Translations under genes and position numbers: made by a program
The notes under the pieces: model-generated
Databases searched by the model: none
What the model was told of the DNA's origin: nothing
Seen by the model: only the letters and a program-made list of their open reading frames with translations
From: Bacteroidales bacterium
GTDB lineage: Bacteria > Bacteroidota > Bacteroidia > Bacteroidales > 4484-276
DNA: 64,000 nt
Direction: 5' to 3'
Assembly (NCBI GenBank): GCA_014860585.1
Contig: JACZJL010000033.1
Span: 1 to 64,000, forward strand
Shown here: in pieces, positions 53,337-62,376 of the stretch
Layout of the letters: every line of letters begins with the position of its first letter
Numbering within the stretch: position 1 is the first letter of the stretch

Positions 53337-54050
53337 ATGGAAATTAATTCTAAAGCAGAAATTGTCCGTTTTGGTAAGATGGCGGTTTACCTCAACATGT
53401 TCGGGATCATCTTTTCCGGGCTTGTTTTCCCGGTTTTGTCAATGATCATCAGTCCTCAACCGCCCTGGAAAGATGCTGAATTATTTATCCGCTCTTTTCA
53501 CACACTGCAGACAGCTACCTTTTTCTTAGGGTACTTCCTGGTGATGGGTTCATTGTTGACATTTGTCACACTGGCCTTATTAACTGAGCAGGGGAAAAGG
53601 ATCTGGGCGCTTTCCGGCCTCGCCATTAATGTAGTTTTCACTGCAATCGTGATCCTGAATTATATCATCCAGACGACTTATGTCCCTTACCTTGCCACGA
53701 ACAACCCTCCTGAAACTTCATTTCTTCTGCCCGCTTTCAGCATGGCTAACCCCGGTTCGTTTGCCTGGGCGCTCGAAATGTATGGATGGGGCGGGGTTGG
53801 ATTGTCTTTTATGTTTATGGCCTGTATTTTTGAAAAGGAAAAATGGGAACCCCAATTAAAGCGGTTGTTCCTGCTGAACGGTTTGCTCAGCATAGCCGGA
53901 GCGCTGATTACCTCCGTCAACATGAACTGGCTCTTCACCAATGCAGGTCTTATCTCACTCGTGGTTTGGAATGTGCTGGTTTTTGTCATTGATATTGTGC
54001 TGCTTAAATATTTTGCGTTCTTACAAACAAAGGCGACTCAAATCACATAG
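53337..54050 (+). CDS. Multi-pass membrane protein, DUF4386-like
   Basis: 237 residues from the ATG at 53337 (a GTG at 53310 is possible, but an AAGGAG site there is too close to it). Six or seven membrane helices with small loops; a FLGYFLVMGSLLTFV segment and a WALSGLAI segment resemble DUF4386 proteins. No catalytic motif. Function unknown. It stands alone between the efflux operon (divergent) and the phosphatase gene. Confidence 0.65.
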   Translation: MEINSKAEIVRFGKMAVYLNMFGIIFSGLVFPVLSMIISPQPPWKDAELFIRSFHTLQTATFFLGYFLVMGSLLTFVTLALLTEQGKRIWALSGLAINVVFTAIVILNYIIQTTYVPYLATNNPPETSFLLPAFSMANPGSFAWALEMYGWGGVGLSFMFMACIFEKEKWEPQLKRLFLLNGLLSIAGALITSVNMNWLFTNAGLISLVVWNVLVFVIDIVLLKYFAFLQTKATQIT

Positions 54051-54098
54051 CACAACAATTGATGTGAAAAGAAGCCGGCACTAATTCATCAGCTTTCA

Positions 54099-54106
54099 TA
54101 ATTTTG
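54099..54106 (+). promoter_or_regulatory. -7 box for the alkaline phosphatase gene
   Basis: TAATTTTG on the plus strand, 73 bases before the ATG at 54180. Confidence 0.4.
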
Positions 54107-54179
54107 CCTCATTCTGAAACGTAAAACCTTTTTCACTGCCCGATTGTTCTTTCAGTTGGTCATGCTTAATCATAAACTT

Positions 54180-55280
54180 ATGAAATCATATAAAATTCTG
54201 ATTGGTATTCTGCTGGCATTGGTTACCCTGCCCTTTTGCGGCAAGAATGAAGGAATAATCGAAAAACCGCCACACATTGATCCTTCAGCAAAAAAGAAAA
54301 TCATCCTGATGATCGGCGACGGGATGGGGCTGAGCCAGATCACAGCCGCTTCGGTGCACCTTGGGCGTCCACTCAATCTGGAGCAATGCAAATACATTGG
54401 GTTGCAAAAAGTATTTGCTTCCGACCAACTGGTTCCTTCCTCCGCTTCTTCGATCACTGCCATTGCCAGTGGGGTCAAAACAAAATATGATTATGTGGGG
54501 CTGGATGCTGACGGTAAAAAAGCGGTGAATATTGCCGAGATGCTTTCGAACAAAGGGTTTGCAACGGGGATAGTAACCACCTCATTTGTTTCAGACAATA
54601 CACCGGCCGGATTTTATGGTCACAATCCCGACCGCTACGACCGCGAAGGCATTGCACTTGACCTGCTAACCTCAGGACTGGATGTGGTGATCGGTGGTGG
54701 CAGGGATCATTTCAACCAGCGGTCGGACGGTCTGAACCTGCTCGATTCGCTGCAGTCCGCGGATTTCCTTGTTTTTGATAACCTGCAGGCTGCCACAGTC
54801 GTTGAAAAGGGGAAAGTGGCGTGCTTTACCGATACGTTCAGACCACCAAAGATTTCGGAAGGGCGCGGTGATATGTTAAGCGATGCCACGCTCCTTGCAC
54901 TCCGGCTGCTTGATGACAATGAAAATGGATTTTTCCTGATGGTGGAGGGTGGCCAGATTGACTGGGCCTGTCACTTCAACGACCAAGAATGGCTGATGGA
55001 TGAAATGCTGGATTTTGATAAGGTGGTTGGTGAAGTCCTCGATTATGCAGCAAAAGATGGCAATACGCTGGTCATCATTACCGGCGACCACGAAACAGGC
55101 GGCTTTGCGCTTACAGGCGGCAATGAGTCGTCCGGTGAAGTGCAGACAGGATTTGTCATTGATGATCATACAGCTACGATGGTTCCTGTGTTTGCTTTTG
55201 GTCCCGGAGCCGGCAATTATACTGGAGTTTACAAAAACACAGCGTTTTTTGAGAAGTTCAGGGAGTTTTTTGGAATTTAA
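54180..55280 (+). CDS. Alkaline phosphatase lipoprotein (PhoA family)
   Basis: 366 residues from the ATG at 54180. Lipoprotein signal with lipobox LPFC (Cys20). Metal and active-site motifs of the family: MIGDGMG (D47), nucleophile region PSSASSITAIASGVKT with Ser88, R in NPDRYDREGIA, MVEGGQIDWACH, and DHETGG. The residue before the nucleophile, Asp101 in E. coli, is Ser here (S87). It should release phosphate from monoesters in the periplasm or at the surface. It is shorter than E. coli PhoA by about 100 residues, lacking the crown-like insert, which is normal for this branch. No phosphate-uptake gene is close. Confidence 0.9.
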   Translation: MKSYKILIGILLALVTLPFCGKNEGIIEKPPHIDPSAKKKIILMIGDGMGLSQITAASVHLGRPLNLEQCKYIGLQKVFASDQLVPSSASSITAIASGVKTKYDYVGLDADGKKAVNIAEMLSNKGFATGIVTTSFVSDNTPAGFYGHNPDRYDREGIALDLLTSGLDVVIGGGRDHFNQRSDGLNLLDSLQSADFLVFDNLQAATVVEKGKVACFTDTFRPPKISEGRGDMLSDATLLALRLLDDNENGFFLMVEGGQIDWACHFNDQEWLMDEMLDFDKVVGEVLDYAAKDGNTLVIITGDHETGGFALTGGNESSGEVQTGFVIDDHTATMVPVFAFGPGAGNYTGVYKNTAFFEKFREFFGI

Positions 55281-55406
55281 GGTGTAAAAAAGTCAGTCAT
55301 TATGACTTCCTTTACCCGAATTAAAACTATTGTGCGAGAGAAGGATGATTTGATTTTTCCTGTAAATACATTTTCATTCCTCTGCGCCTAAGTTTCAAGT
55401 TTCATT

Positions 55407-55414
55407 TACATTTG
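55407..55414 (+). promoter_or_regulatory. -7 box for the CotH/lamin-tail gene
   Basis: TACATTTG on the plus strand, 24 bases before the ATG at 55439. A TTG inside this box opens the same frame but cannot be the start if the box is used. Confidence 0.45.
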
Positions 55415-55438
55415 CAGTCTGTTCGAAAGCGTCTTTTC

Positions 55439-58400
55439 ATGTTCATCAAAGTTTTTAAATTGGATTCAGTGAAATATCGGGGCTGTTGTATTTTCTGGCC
55501 GCTGATGCTGTTATTCATTCTAATGATGTCCTGGCCGGCGACTCAGGTAAAGTGCCAGGTGGTGTTCAACGAAGTAAGTTCAGCCAACTTTTCAGGGATT
55601 ACCGATGAGGATGGCGATTTTGAAGACTGGATTGAATTGTATAACACCGGCAGCCAACCGGTCAACCTGAAAGGCTGGGTGTTGACGGATAATCCCGACC
55701 TTCCGGGTAAATGGAAATTTCCTGAGATCATCATTGAGCCGCAGGGTTTCCTCATTGTCTTTGCTTCGGACAAGAACAGGAAAGTATTGATTGACCATTT
55801 CGAAACGGCAGTCTACAACACCGACTCATTCCGGTATGTAAATCCCACAAGCGAGCCTGACCGGTTTTGGCGTGATCCGGAATTTGTTGATACCACATGG
55901 CAGGTCTCACCGGGTGGATTTGGACATGGAACAGGGTTTTACCATACCAAGGTTTACGATACGTTGATCTCTGTTTTTTTACGGAAAAAATTCACGGTTT
56001 CAAATCCGGAAGATATTGTGAATGCCCAGTTTCACCTGGATTACGATGATGGATTTATTGCTTTTTTGAACGGTTTTGAGATCTTCAGAAAGAACCTGAA
56101 ACCTGACGGTAAACTGCCGGAATTCAACCAGGCGGCATGGCGGCAGCACCCGTCGCAATGGGTGAATGGCGAGCCTGCCGAACTTTTTACCATTAACCGC
56201 GCCGACATCCATCGGTTGCTGGCAGAAGGCGAAAACGTGCTCGCTATCCAACTGCACAACCACTGGCTGGATGAGGAGATGAGTATCAATCCGTTCCTTT
56301 CGTTCGGGATCCAATCTCAATCCATCTATTTCAGGGAACCCCCACCATGGTTTTACCATGATCCTTTGTATCTGCATACAAACTTTAAACTTGAAGCTTT
56401 GGGCGAGCCTCTTTTGCTGTTTGATGCGCAGGGCAACCTGCGTGACCAGCTGATCATTCCTGAATTGCCTTACAACGCGAGTTATGGAAGGGTAGGGGAT
56501 GGTAACCCGGACTTTTGCTATTTTGCCGATCCAAGCCCAAATGCAACAAATACAACCCAGCAGTGCTTTTCCGGAACAGTGCCTGGGTTAACAATGTTTT
56601 TCCCCGTTGCCGGCCTCTATGACATTACTCCCAGGGATTCGATGCGGATGAATATTTTTGCCTTGTCCCCTGATTTGGAAATTCGATATACTTTGGACGG
56701 AAGCGAGCCCAATTCAGGTTCAGCACTTTACACCAATGAAATTTATATAACAGGCACAACCGTTGTAAAAGCGAGACTCTTCAAGGAAGGTTATCTGCCC
56801 GGCGATATAGCGGTCAGCAGTTACATCATCAACAAATCAACCAATCTGCCCGTGTTTTCCGTAAGTACAAATCCTGAACTGTTGTGGGACTATGAAACAG
56901 GTATTTACGTTACCGGCCCTGATGCTGATCCCAATTTCCCCTACTTTGGTGCAAACTTCTGGCGTGATATTGAAATTCCGGCTTCCATCGAATATTTTGG
57001 AACTGGAACTGATCGCATTTTTCAGCAGGAGGCCGGGGTGAAAATTCATGGCGGATGGAGCCGCGCATTTGCACAAAAAAGTCTCCGGCTCACTAACCGC
57101 AGTAGTTTCGGGACATCTGCCTTCAACCATCCGTTTTTTAAGGATAAGAACATCCTCGACTATAAAAAATTGATCCTGCGCAATGGCGGAAACGATTTTC
57201 AGTCGGCCATGATGCGCGATGGATTGATCCATAAAATGGTTCAAAAAGTCACCAATATGGCTGTTCAGGATTATCAGCCTTCGGTGGTTTACCTGAATGG
57301 GGAATATTGGGGCATCCATAATCTGAGAGAAAAAATTGATGAAGATTTTCTTTTTGAGAATTTTGCCCTGGACAGCGACGAGGTTGATTTGCTTGAAAAA
57401 AACAACCTGATCATCGAAGGCGACAATACTGATTTCATCGCGTTGTATGATTTTATCATTTCGAACGACCTTGGTGATGAGAATAACTTTAATGTGGTGA
57501 CCGAACAACTGGAGATCACCAACGTGATTGATTATTTTGTGGTTGAGTTGTTTATCATCAACACCGACTGGCCCCAGAACAACGTAAAATACTGGAAGCA
57601 GGGTGATGGAAAATGGCAATATATCTTTTTGGATGCTGACAATGCCATGGATTTTAACACCAACCTGCAACATTACACCAAAAATTCTTACACCCGTGTT
57701 ATGGAGGATTCTGTAGTTCAGCACTCGGTCATCTTTCAACGGCTGTTGGAAAATAGCAACTTCCGGCGGGATTTCATCAACCGCTATGCTGACCTGATGA
57801 ATACGATTTTCCTGCCCGAAAACTCTATTGCCCTGATTGAGAACATCAGGGACAGCATTATTGGCGAAATGGCTGCACACAAAGCAAAGTGGGGCGGTTC
57901 GGTTTCGTTCTGGAACAATTTTCATGTGAATACCAAATTGAAGGGCTTCTTCCAGAACAGGCCTGAATACGCCAGGTTGCATACCATTGAGGAATTTGGA
58001 CTTGACACGGTATTCACATTGACTCTGAATACTGCTAATGGCATGAGCTCCAGGATTCGACTCAACACCATTATCCCGGACAATTATCCCTGGAATGGAA
58101 TTTATTTTTACGACAATCCTGTGCAGGTGGAAGCGCTTCCTGCACCCGGCATGGAGTTCAGCCACTGGCAATCTTCCCAGTTTCCTGTTTTGACTGATTC
58201 CCTTCAACGGATGTGGTGGCACCTGTCGGCAAATGATACGCTGACAGCTCATTTCATTGGTGTACCTGATACCTTGAAACTTGTTTTCACCGAAATCAAT
58301 TACAAATCCCATGAAGAGATGGATGCCGGAGATTGGGTGGAGTTATTCAACCCAAATGAAACCGAAGTAGATATCTCAGGCTGGATATTCAAAGGTGACA

Positions 58401-61400
58401 GCGATTTCAGTAGTTTTATATTTCCTGAAAATACGTTAATTCAGCCCGGTTCTTACCTTGTTTTGGCGCAGGATACTGCAAGGTTTTCAGCGATAAACAA
58501 GGATGTTGCCAATGTGACCGGCTCGTTTAATTTTGGATTAAAAACCTGGTCGTCACAGGTTCGGTTGTTCGATCGGCATGAGAACCTGATCGTGTCGATG
58601 CAGTATTTCGATCAGTCGCCATGGCCGGGAAATATTGCAGGCACAGGCAGAACGATCGAGCTGATCTCCCCTGAGTTGGACATCAATGACCCTCAAAGTT
58701 GGAAAGCAGGTTGCCCCGGAGGGTCGCCAGGCAGCGAACCATACGATTGCATGGAAGATTTCAACGTCTGTTTTACCGAATTCAACTATAAATCCTACTC
58801 CGGATTCGACACAAAAGATTGGGTTGAAATTTACAATTACGACACCGTGCCGGTTGACCTAGGATTTTGGGTTTTTAGAGATAATGACGGCGCTCATGAG
58901 TTTGTGCTTCCCTATGGTTTACAGCTTGATCCGGGCAGTTTTCTTGTACTTTGTGAAGACACGGCAGCATTCAGGTTGTTTAATCCCGGAGTTGAACCTG
59001 TCATCGGCAATTTTGATTTCGGGCTTTCCTCTGATAGCGATAAACTCAGGCTTTACGATCCATGGGAAAACATGATTTCACAGTTGGAATATTCATCCGG
59101 TGCTCCCTGGCCGCCAGATGTGTCAGGAACCGGACGCACTGCTGAAGTGATTGACTACGGAGGGGATATCAGCAACGGAGCCAACTGGAGGAGTGGATGC
59201 CTCGGAGGATCGCCGGGAATGTTCCCGCTGCCATGCCATGACACGGCGGCAATCGTGGTTACTGAAATCAATTACGCTGCTTCTGATGAATTCGACTCAG
59301 GCGACTGGATCGAGATTTTTAACCATGATACGGTGCCGGTTGTGCTCAATGGCTGGAGATTTCGCGATGACAATCCAGGCCACAATTACAGTTTTCCTGA
59401 CGGCCTCATACTGATGCCCGAGGAATTTATTGTGTTGGTTGAGGATTCTGTCAGGTTCAAGTTAGTGCATGATACCGTTACACGTTTTACAGGAGAATTT
59501 GATTTCGGGCTTTCTGCCACTTCGGATGAAGTGCATTTATATGACATTTTCGGTCAGGAAATTGCGTTCATAGGCTATCAATCCACATTACCATGGCCGG
59601 CGAATATTCCCGGTACCGGACGAACCATTGAACTGATTGATCCGGAAATGCCAATGAATAGCCCCCAGCATTGGAAAGCCGGTTGCCCCGGAGGGTCGCC
59701 TGCCAGTTCGCCCTTTGAGTGTCCCGGAAATTACAAACTGGCATTCACTGAGTTTAATTACAATTCCTATCCGGGCTTTGACACGAAAGATTGGGTGGAA
59801 ATCCATAACTATGATTCAGTGCCTGTTGATTTAAGTTCATGGAGATTTGAGGACAATGACCCGAATAACCGTTTTACTCTTTCGCCGGGAACACATATAG
59901 CGCCGGGAGGATTTCTTGTGCTGTGCGGGGACACCGCAGCATTCCGGTCATTCAATCCCGGAGTTACATCCATCATGGGTAACTTTGATTTTGGACTCTC
60001 CTCCGAAAATGATCATTTGCGGTTATACGACCCCTGGGAGGAACTGGTGTTGTTGGTTGAATATTCTTCCGGTCAACCCTGGCCTCAGCATATTTCAGGC
60101 ACCGGACGCACTGCCGAAGTGATTGATTTTACCGGCGAACTCAACAATGGCTTGAACTGGCATGACGGTTGCCTGGGTGGTTCGCCGGGTATGTTCCCGC
60201 TTCCCTGCCACGATACGGCAAGGATTGTTGTCACAGAGATCTGTTACAATTCATTGGATGAAAATGACACCGGGGATTGGCTCGAAATTTATAATAATAA
60301 TTCAGTCACTGTTTCCCTTAATGGCTGGAAACTTAAAAACTCAGCCGGGGATCAGGTGTTCCACTTCCCTGATGAAATTACCCTGCAACCCGGGATGTAT
60401 TTCCTGGTTGTACAGGATTCTCTGAGATTTATGGCAGCGCACGATACGATTTACGAATTTGTCGGGTCTTTCGGATTTGATTTGGATTGGCAGGCAGATG
60501 AAATTCATTTGTTTGACATCTTTGACCAGGAGATCGTCAATATCAGCTATCAGGCAGGCAGCCCCTGGCCTTTCAATTTTTCTTCCAGTAAAAGAACCAT
60601 CGAATTGATTGATCCGGATCAAAATGGGTCGGATCCTGTTAACTGGAAAATCGGCTGCCGCGGCGGGTCGCCCGGAACTGCCCCTGTCAGCTGCGATGAA
60701 AACTATAAAATTGCTTTGACAGAATTCAATTACAAATCATTTCCAAAATTTGATACAAAAGACTGGGTCGAAATTTTTAACTACGACACCGTCAATATTG
60801 ACCTGAGTTATTGGAAATTTGTCAACGAAAGCGGGGATCATGCTTTTGTATTCCCCGAGGGGTTTCAACTCGTTGTCGGGGAGTTTTTATTAATCTGTAG
60901 CGATACGACTGAATTCAGTAAGTTCAATCCCGAGTTGGATAACATTACCGGAAATTTCGAATTTGACCTTTCAGAGTATGAAGATGCGCTACAGCTATCA
61001 GACCCCTGGGAAAATCTTGTTGTACTGGTCGATTATTCAAATGAACCGCCCTGGCCACAAGCGATTTCAGGGACAGGCCGCACTGCCGAACTGATTGATT
61101 TTGCTGCAAATTCCAACGATCCCTCAAATTGGAAAGCCGGATGCCTGAAGGGATCGCCGGGTGGTTTTCCGGTTCAACCTTGTAACGACACAACCACCAT
61201 TGTTGTCAGTGAGATTAACTACAGCATTTCTGCGGACTTACCTACCGGCTCGTGGTTCGAACTTTTCAACCCTAACGATTTTGTGGTCGAACTGGATGGC
61301 TGGACGTTTCAAAATGCTGATGAGAATCCCTTTTTCCAATTCCCAGATGGCATACAATTGGTTCCGGATGCATATCTTGTTGTGGTTGAGGATTCACTGA

Positions 61401-61957
61401 AATTTCTGTCGGTGCATGATACCATTCCGGGATTTGTTGGCGGGTATGGCATAGGACTCTCGGAAATTGCAGACGAATTCAGGTTGTTCGACTTTTTTGA
61501 TCAGGAAATTATTTATATCAGTTACCAGTCAACCGAACCCTGGCCGGTGAACACCCCCGGCAGCGGTCGGACCATCGAACTGATTGATTACGGCGAAGCG
61601 CTGAACAATCCGCTGAACTGGAAAATCGGTTGCCGGGGCGGCTCCCCGGGCATGGCTTACATAGACTGCGATGATTATTCCATTCCCGAAAACCTGCTGG
61701 AGAAACTCTCTGTAAAAGTGTATCCAAATCCTTTTACAAGCGATTTTACCATCGAACTGACTTCAGATGAAAGCCTGGCGATTGAGATCAAACTCAAAAA
61801 TAACATGGGATATGAAATCAGCAGTGTTTTTGATGGTGTGATAAATGCCGGAAAGAAAGCCATCGGATTTCATTCCTCCAACCTCGGAAAGGGGGTCTAT
61901 TTCCTCCAAATCAATTCAGGCGGTTATTCCCTTTATTACAAGCTTATTGCGTATTAA
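55439..61957 (+). CDS. Giant CotH-like, lamin-tail-repeat protein with T9SS sorting domain
   Basis: 2172 residues from the ATG at 55439, with a signal anchor (FWPLMLLFILMMSWPATQVKCQ). Order: one lamin-tail domain (about 40-130); an unassigned middle (about 130-380); a chitobiase-like FN3_7 segment (IRYTLDGSEPNSG, about 420); a CotH-kinase-like domain (about 500-800: GVKIHGGWSRAFAQKS, LRNGGNDFQ, YWGIHNLREKID, IFLDADNAMDFN); then seven lamin-tail domains of about 163 residues starting near 945, 1107, 1270, 1431, 1594, 1755 and 1919; and a type A sorting domain (about 2085-2172, VKVYPNPFTSDFTIEL). The seven repeats alternate between two types, and each ends in a GCxGGSPG ... C motif. Lamin-tail domains may bind DNA, glycans or cell surfaces. 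Secreted or surface-bound. Confidence 0.87.
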   Translation: MFIKVFKLDSVKYRGCCIFWPLMLLFILMMSWPATQVKCQVVFNEVSSANFSGITDEDGDFEDWIELYNTGSQPVNLKGWVLTDNPDLPGKWKFPEIIIEPQGFLIVFASDKNRKVLIDHFETAVYNTDSFRYVNPTSEPDRFWRDPEFVDTTWQVSPGGFGHGTGFYHTKVYDTLISVFLRKKFTVSNPEDIVNAQFHLDYDDGFIAFLNGFEIFRKNLKPDGKLPEFNQAAWRQHPSQWVNGEPAELFTINRADIHRLLAEGENVLAIQLHNHWLDEEMSINPFLSFGIQSQSIYFREPPPWFYHDPLYLHTNFKLEALGEPLLLFDAQGNLRDQLIIPELPYNASYGRVGDGNPDFCYFADPSPNATNTTQQCFSGTVPGLTMFFPVAGLYDITPRDSMRMNIFALSPDLEIRYTLDGSEPNSGSALYTNEIYITGTTVVKARLFKEGYLPGDIAVSSYIINKSTNLPVFSVSTNPELLWDYETGIYVTGPDADPNFPYFGANFWRDIEIPASIEYFGTGTDRIFQQEAGVKIHGGWSRAFAQKSLRLTNRSSFGTSAFNHPFFKDKNILDYKKLILRNGGNDFQSAMMRDGLIHKMVQKVTNMAVQDYQPSVVYLNGEYWGIHNLREKIDEDFLFENFALDSDEVDLLEKNNLIIEGDNTDFIALYDFIISNDLGDENNFNVVTEQLEITNVIDYFVVELFIINTDWPQNNVKYWKQGDGKWQYIFLDADNAMDFNTNLQHYTKNSYTRVMEDSVVQHSVIFQRLLENSNFRRDFINRYADLMNTIFLPENSIALIENIRDSIIGEMAAHKAKWGGSVSFWNNFHVNTKLKGFFQNRPEYARLHTIEEFGLDTVFTLTLNTANGMSSRIRLNTIIPDNYPWNGIYFYDNPVQVEALPAPGMEFSHWQSSQFPVLTDSLQRMWWHLSANDTLTAHFIGVPDTLKLVFTEINYKSHEEMDAGDWVELFNPNETEVDISGWIFKGDSDFSSFIFPENTLIQPGSYLVLAQDTARFSAINKDVANVTGSFNFGLKTWSSQVRLFDRHENLIVSMQYFDQSPWPGNIAGTGRTIELISPELDINDPQSWKAGCPGGSPGSEPYDCMEDFNVCFTEFNYKSYSGFDTKDWVEIYNYDTVPVDLGFWVFRDNDGAHEFVLPYGLQLDPGSFLVLCEDTAAFRLFNPGVEPVIGNFDFGLSSDSDKLRLYDPWENMISQLEYSSGAPWPPDVSGTGRTAEVIDYGGDISNGANWRSGCLGGSPGMFPLPCHDTAAIVVTEINYAASDEFDSGDWIEIFNHDTVPVVLNGWRFRDDNPGHNYSFPDGLILMPEEFIVLVEDSVRFKLVHDTVTRFTGEFDFGLSATSDEVHLYDIFGQEIAFIGYQSTLPWPANIPGTGRTIELIDPEMPMNSPQHWKAGCPGGSPASSPFECPGNYKLAFTEFNYNSYPGFDTKDWVEIHNYDSVPVDLSSWRFEDNDPNNRFTLSPGTHIAPGGFLVLCGDTAAFRSFNPGVTSIMGNFDFGLSSENDHLRLYDPWEELVLLVEYSSGQPWPQHISGTGRTAEVIDFTGELNNGLNWHDGCLGGSPGMFPLPCHDTARIVVTEICYNSLDENDTGDWLEIYNNNSVTVSLNGWKLKNSAGDQVFHFPDEITLQPGMYFLVVQDSLRFMAAHDTIYEFVGSFGFDLDWQADEIHLFDIFDQEIVNISYQAGSPWPFNFSSSKRTIELIDPDQNGSDPVNWKIGCRGGSPGTAPVSCDENYKIALTEFNYKSFPKFDTKDWVEIFNYDTVNIDLSYWKFVNESGDHAFVFPEGFQLVVGEFLLICSDTTEFSKFNPELDNITGNFEFDLSEYEDALQLSDPWENLVVLVDYSNEPPWPQAISGTGRTAELIDFAANSNDPSNWKAGCLKGSPGGFPVQPCNDTTTIVVSEINYSISADLPTGSWFELFNPNDFVVELDGWTFQNADENPFFQFPDGIQLVPDAYLVVVEDSLKFLSVHDTIPGFVGGYGIGLSEIADEFRLFDFFDQEIIYISYQSTEPWPVNTPGSGRTIELIDYGEALNNPLNWKIGCRGGSPGMAYIDCDDYSIPENLLEKLSVKVYPNPFTSDFTIELTSDESLAIEIKLKNNMGYEISSVFDGVINAGKKAIGFHSSNLGKGVYFLQINSGGYSLYYKLIAY

Positions 61958-62080
61958 ATCCTGAACTAAAAAGTTCATATTTGCCTTCTTCGCTATCGGG
62001 ATTTGATAAGATCTTTGAACTACAATAGGCACATAGAGCACATAGGCGCTTAGGTGACAAAACTAACTAACATGTTGTCT

Positions 62081-62177
62081 TTTTGCCCGCTGATCTCGCT
62101 GATCTTCTCTGATCGTGACCGTAATTCTTTGCTTTTAAATAAAAATCTGAGTGAATCTGTGTGATCTGAGGGCAAAA
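62081..62177. repeat. Imperfect palindromic intergenic repeat
   Basis: ttttgcccgctgatc (62081-62095) is matched in reverse complement by gatctgagggcaaaa (62163-62177) at 12 of 15 positions, with TGATCT-rich words in between. Confidence 0.55.
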
Positions 62178-62274
62178 TTTTTTCCTGCTAATCACGCAGA
62201 TCAAGACGCAAACCCTCACAGGTAACCTGCTCATAGGCTGGCAGATTATTTTCAGAATGCTTGCTCCTTCCGGG

Positions 62275-62296
62275 AGGAAGTTTTTTCTGTCAGGAA
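62275..62296 (+). terminator. Weak terminator after the CotH gene
   Basis: cttcc-ggga-ggaag hairpin followed by TTTTTT on the plus strand. The 5-bp stem is short and it lies 320 bases after the stop. Confidence 0.3.
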
Positions 62297-62376
62297 AATT
62301 TAGGAACTTTATACTATGCATTTTTTATTTGAAAAAACCGAGAGCCACTAAAATCTGGAAATTTAAAGGATAAAGC

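Larger units (their letters stand above)
61958..62376. other. Spacer with palindromic repeats, no gene
   Basis: About 420 bases. Contains words of the type gctgatctcgctgatcttctctgatc and aatctgagtgaatctgtgtgatctgagg, a repeat text seen in many spacers of this phylum, plus a weak terminator. No coding frame of note. Confidence 0.5.

Noticed and set aside
56837-58312. Minus-strand open frame of 491 codons inside the CotH/lamin-tail gene
   Set aside because: It is antisense to recognisable CotH and lamin-tail domains; long shadow frames are expected in a gene of this size.
58270-61690. Recombining DNA-level repeats in the lamin-tail gene
   Set aside because: The repeats are similar in protein but have diverged in DNA, so recent recombination between them is not supported.
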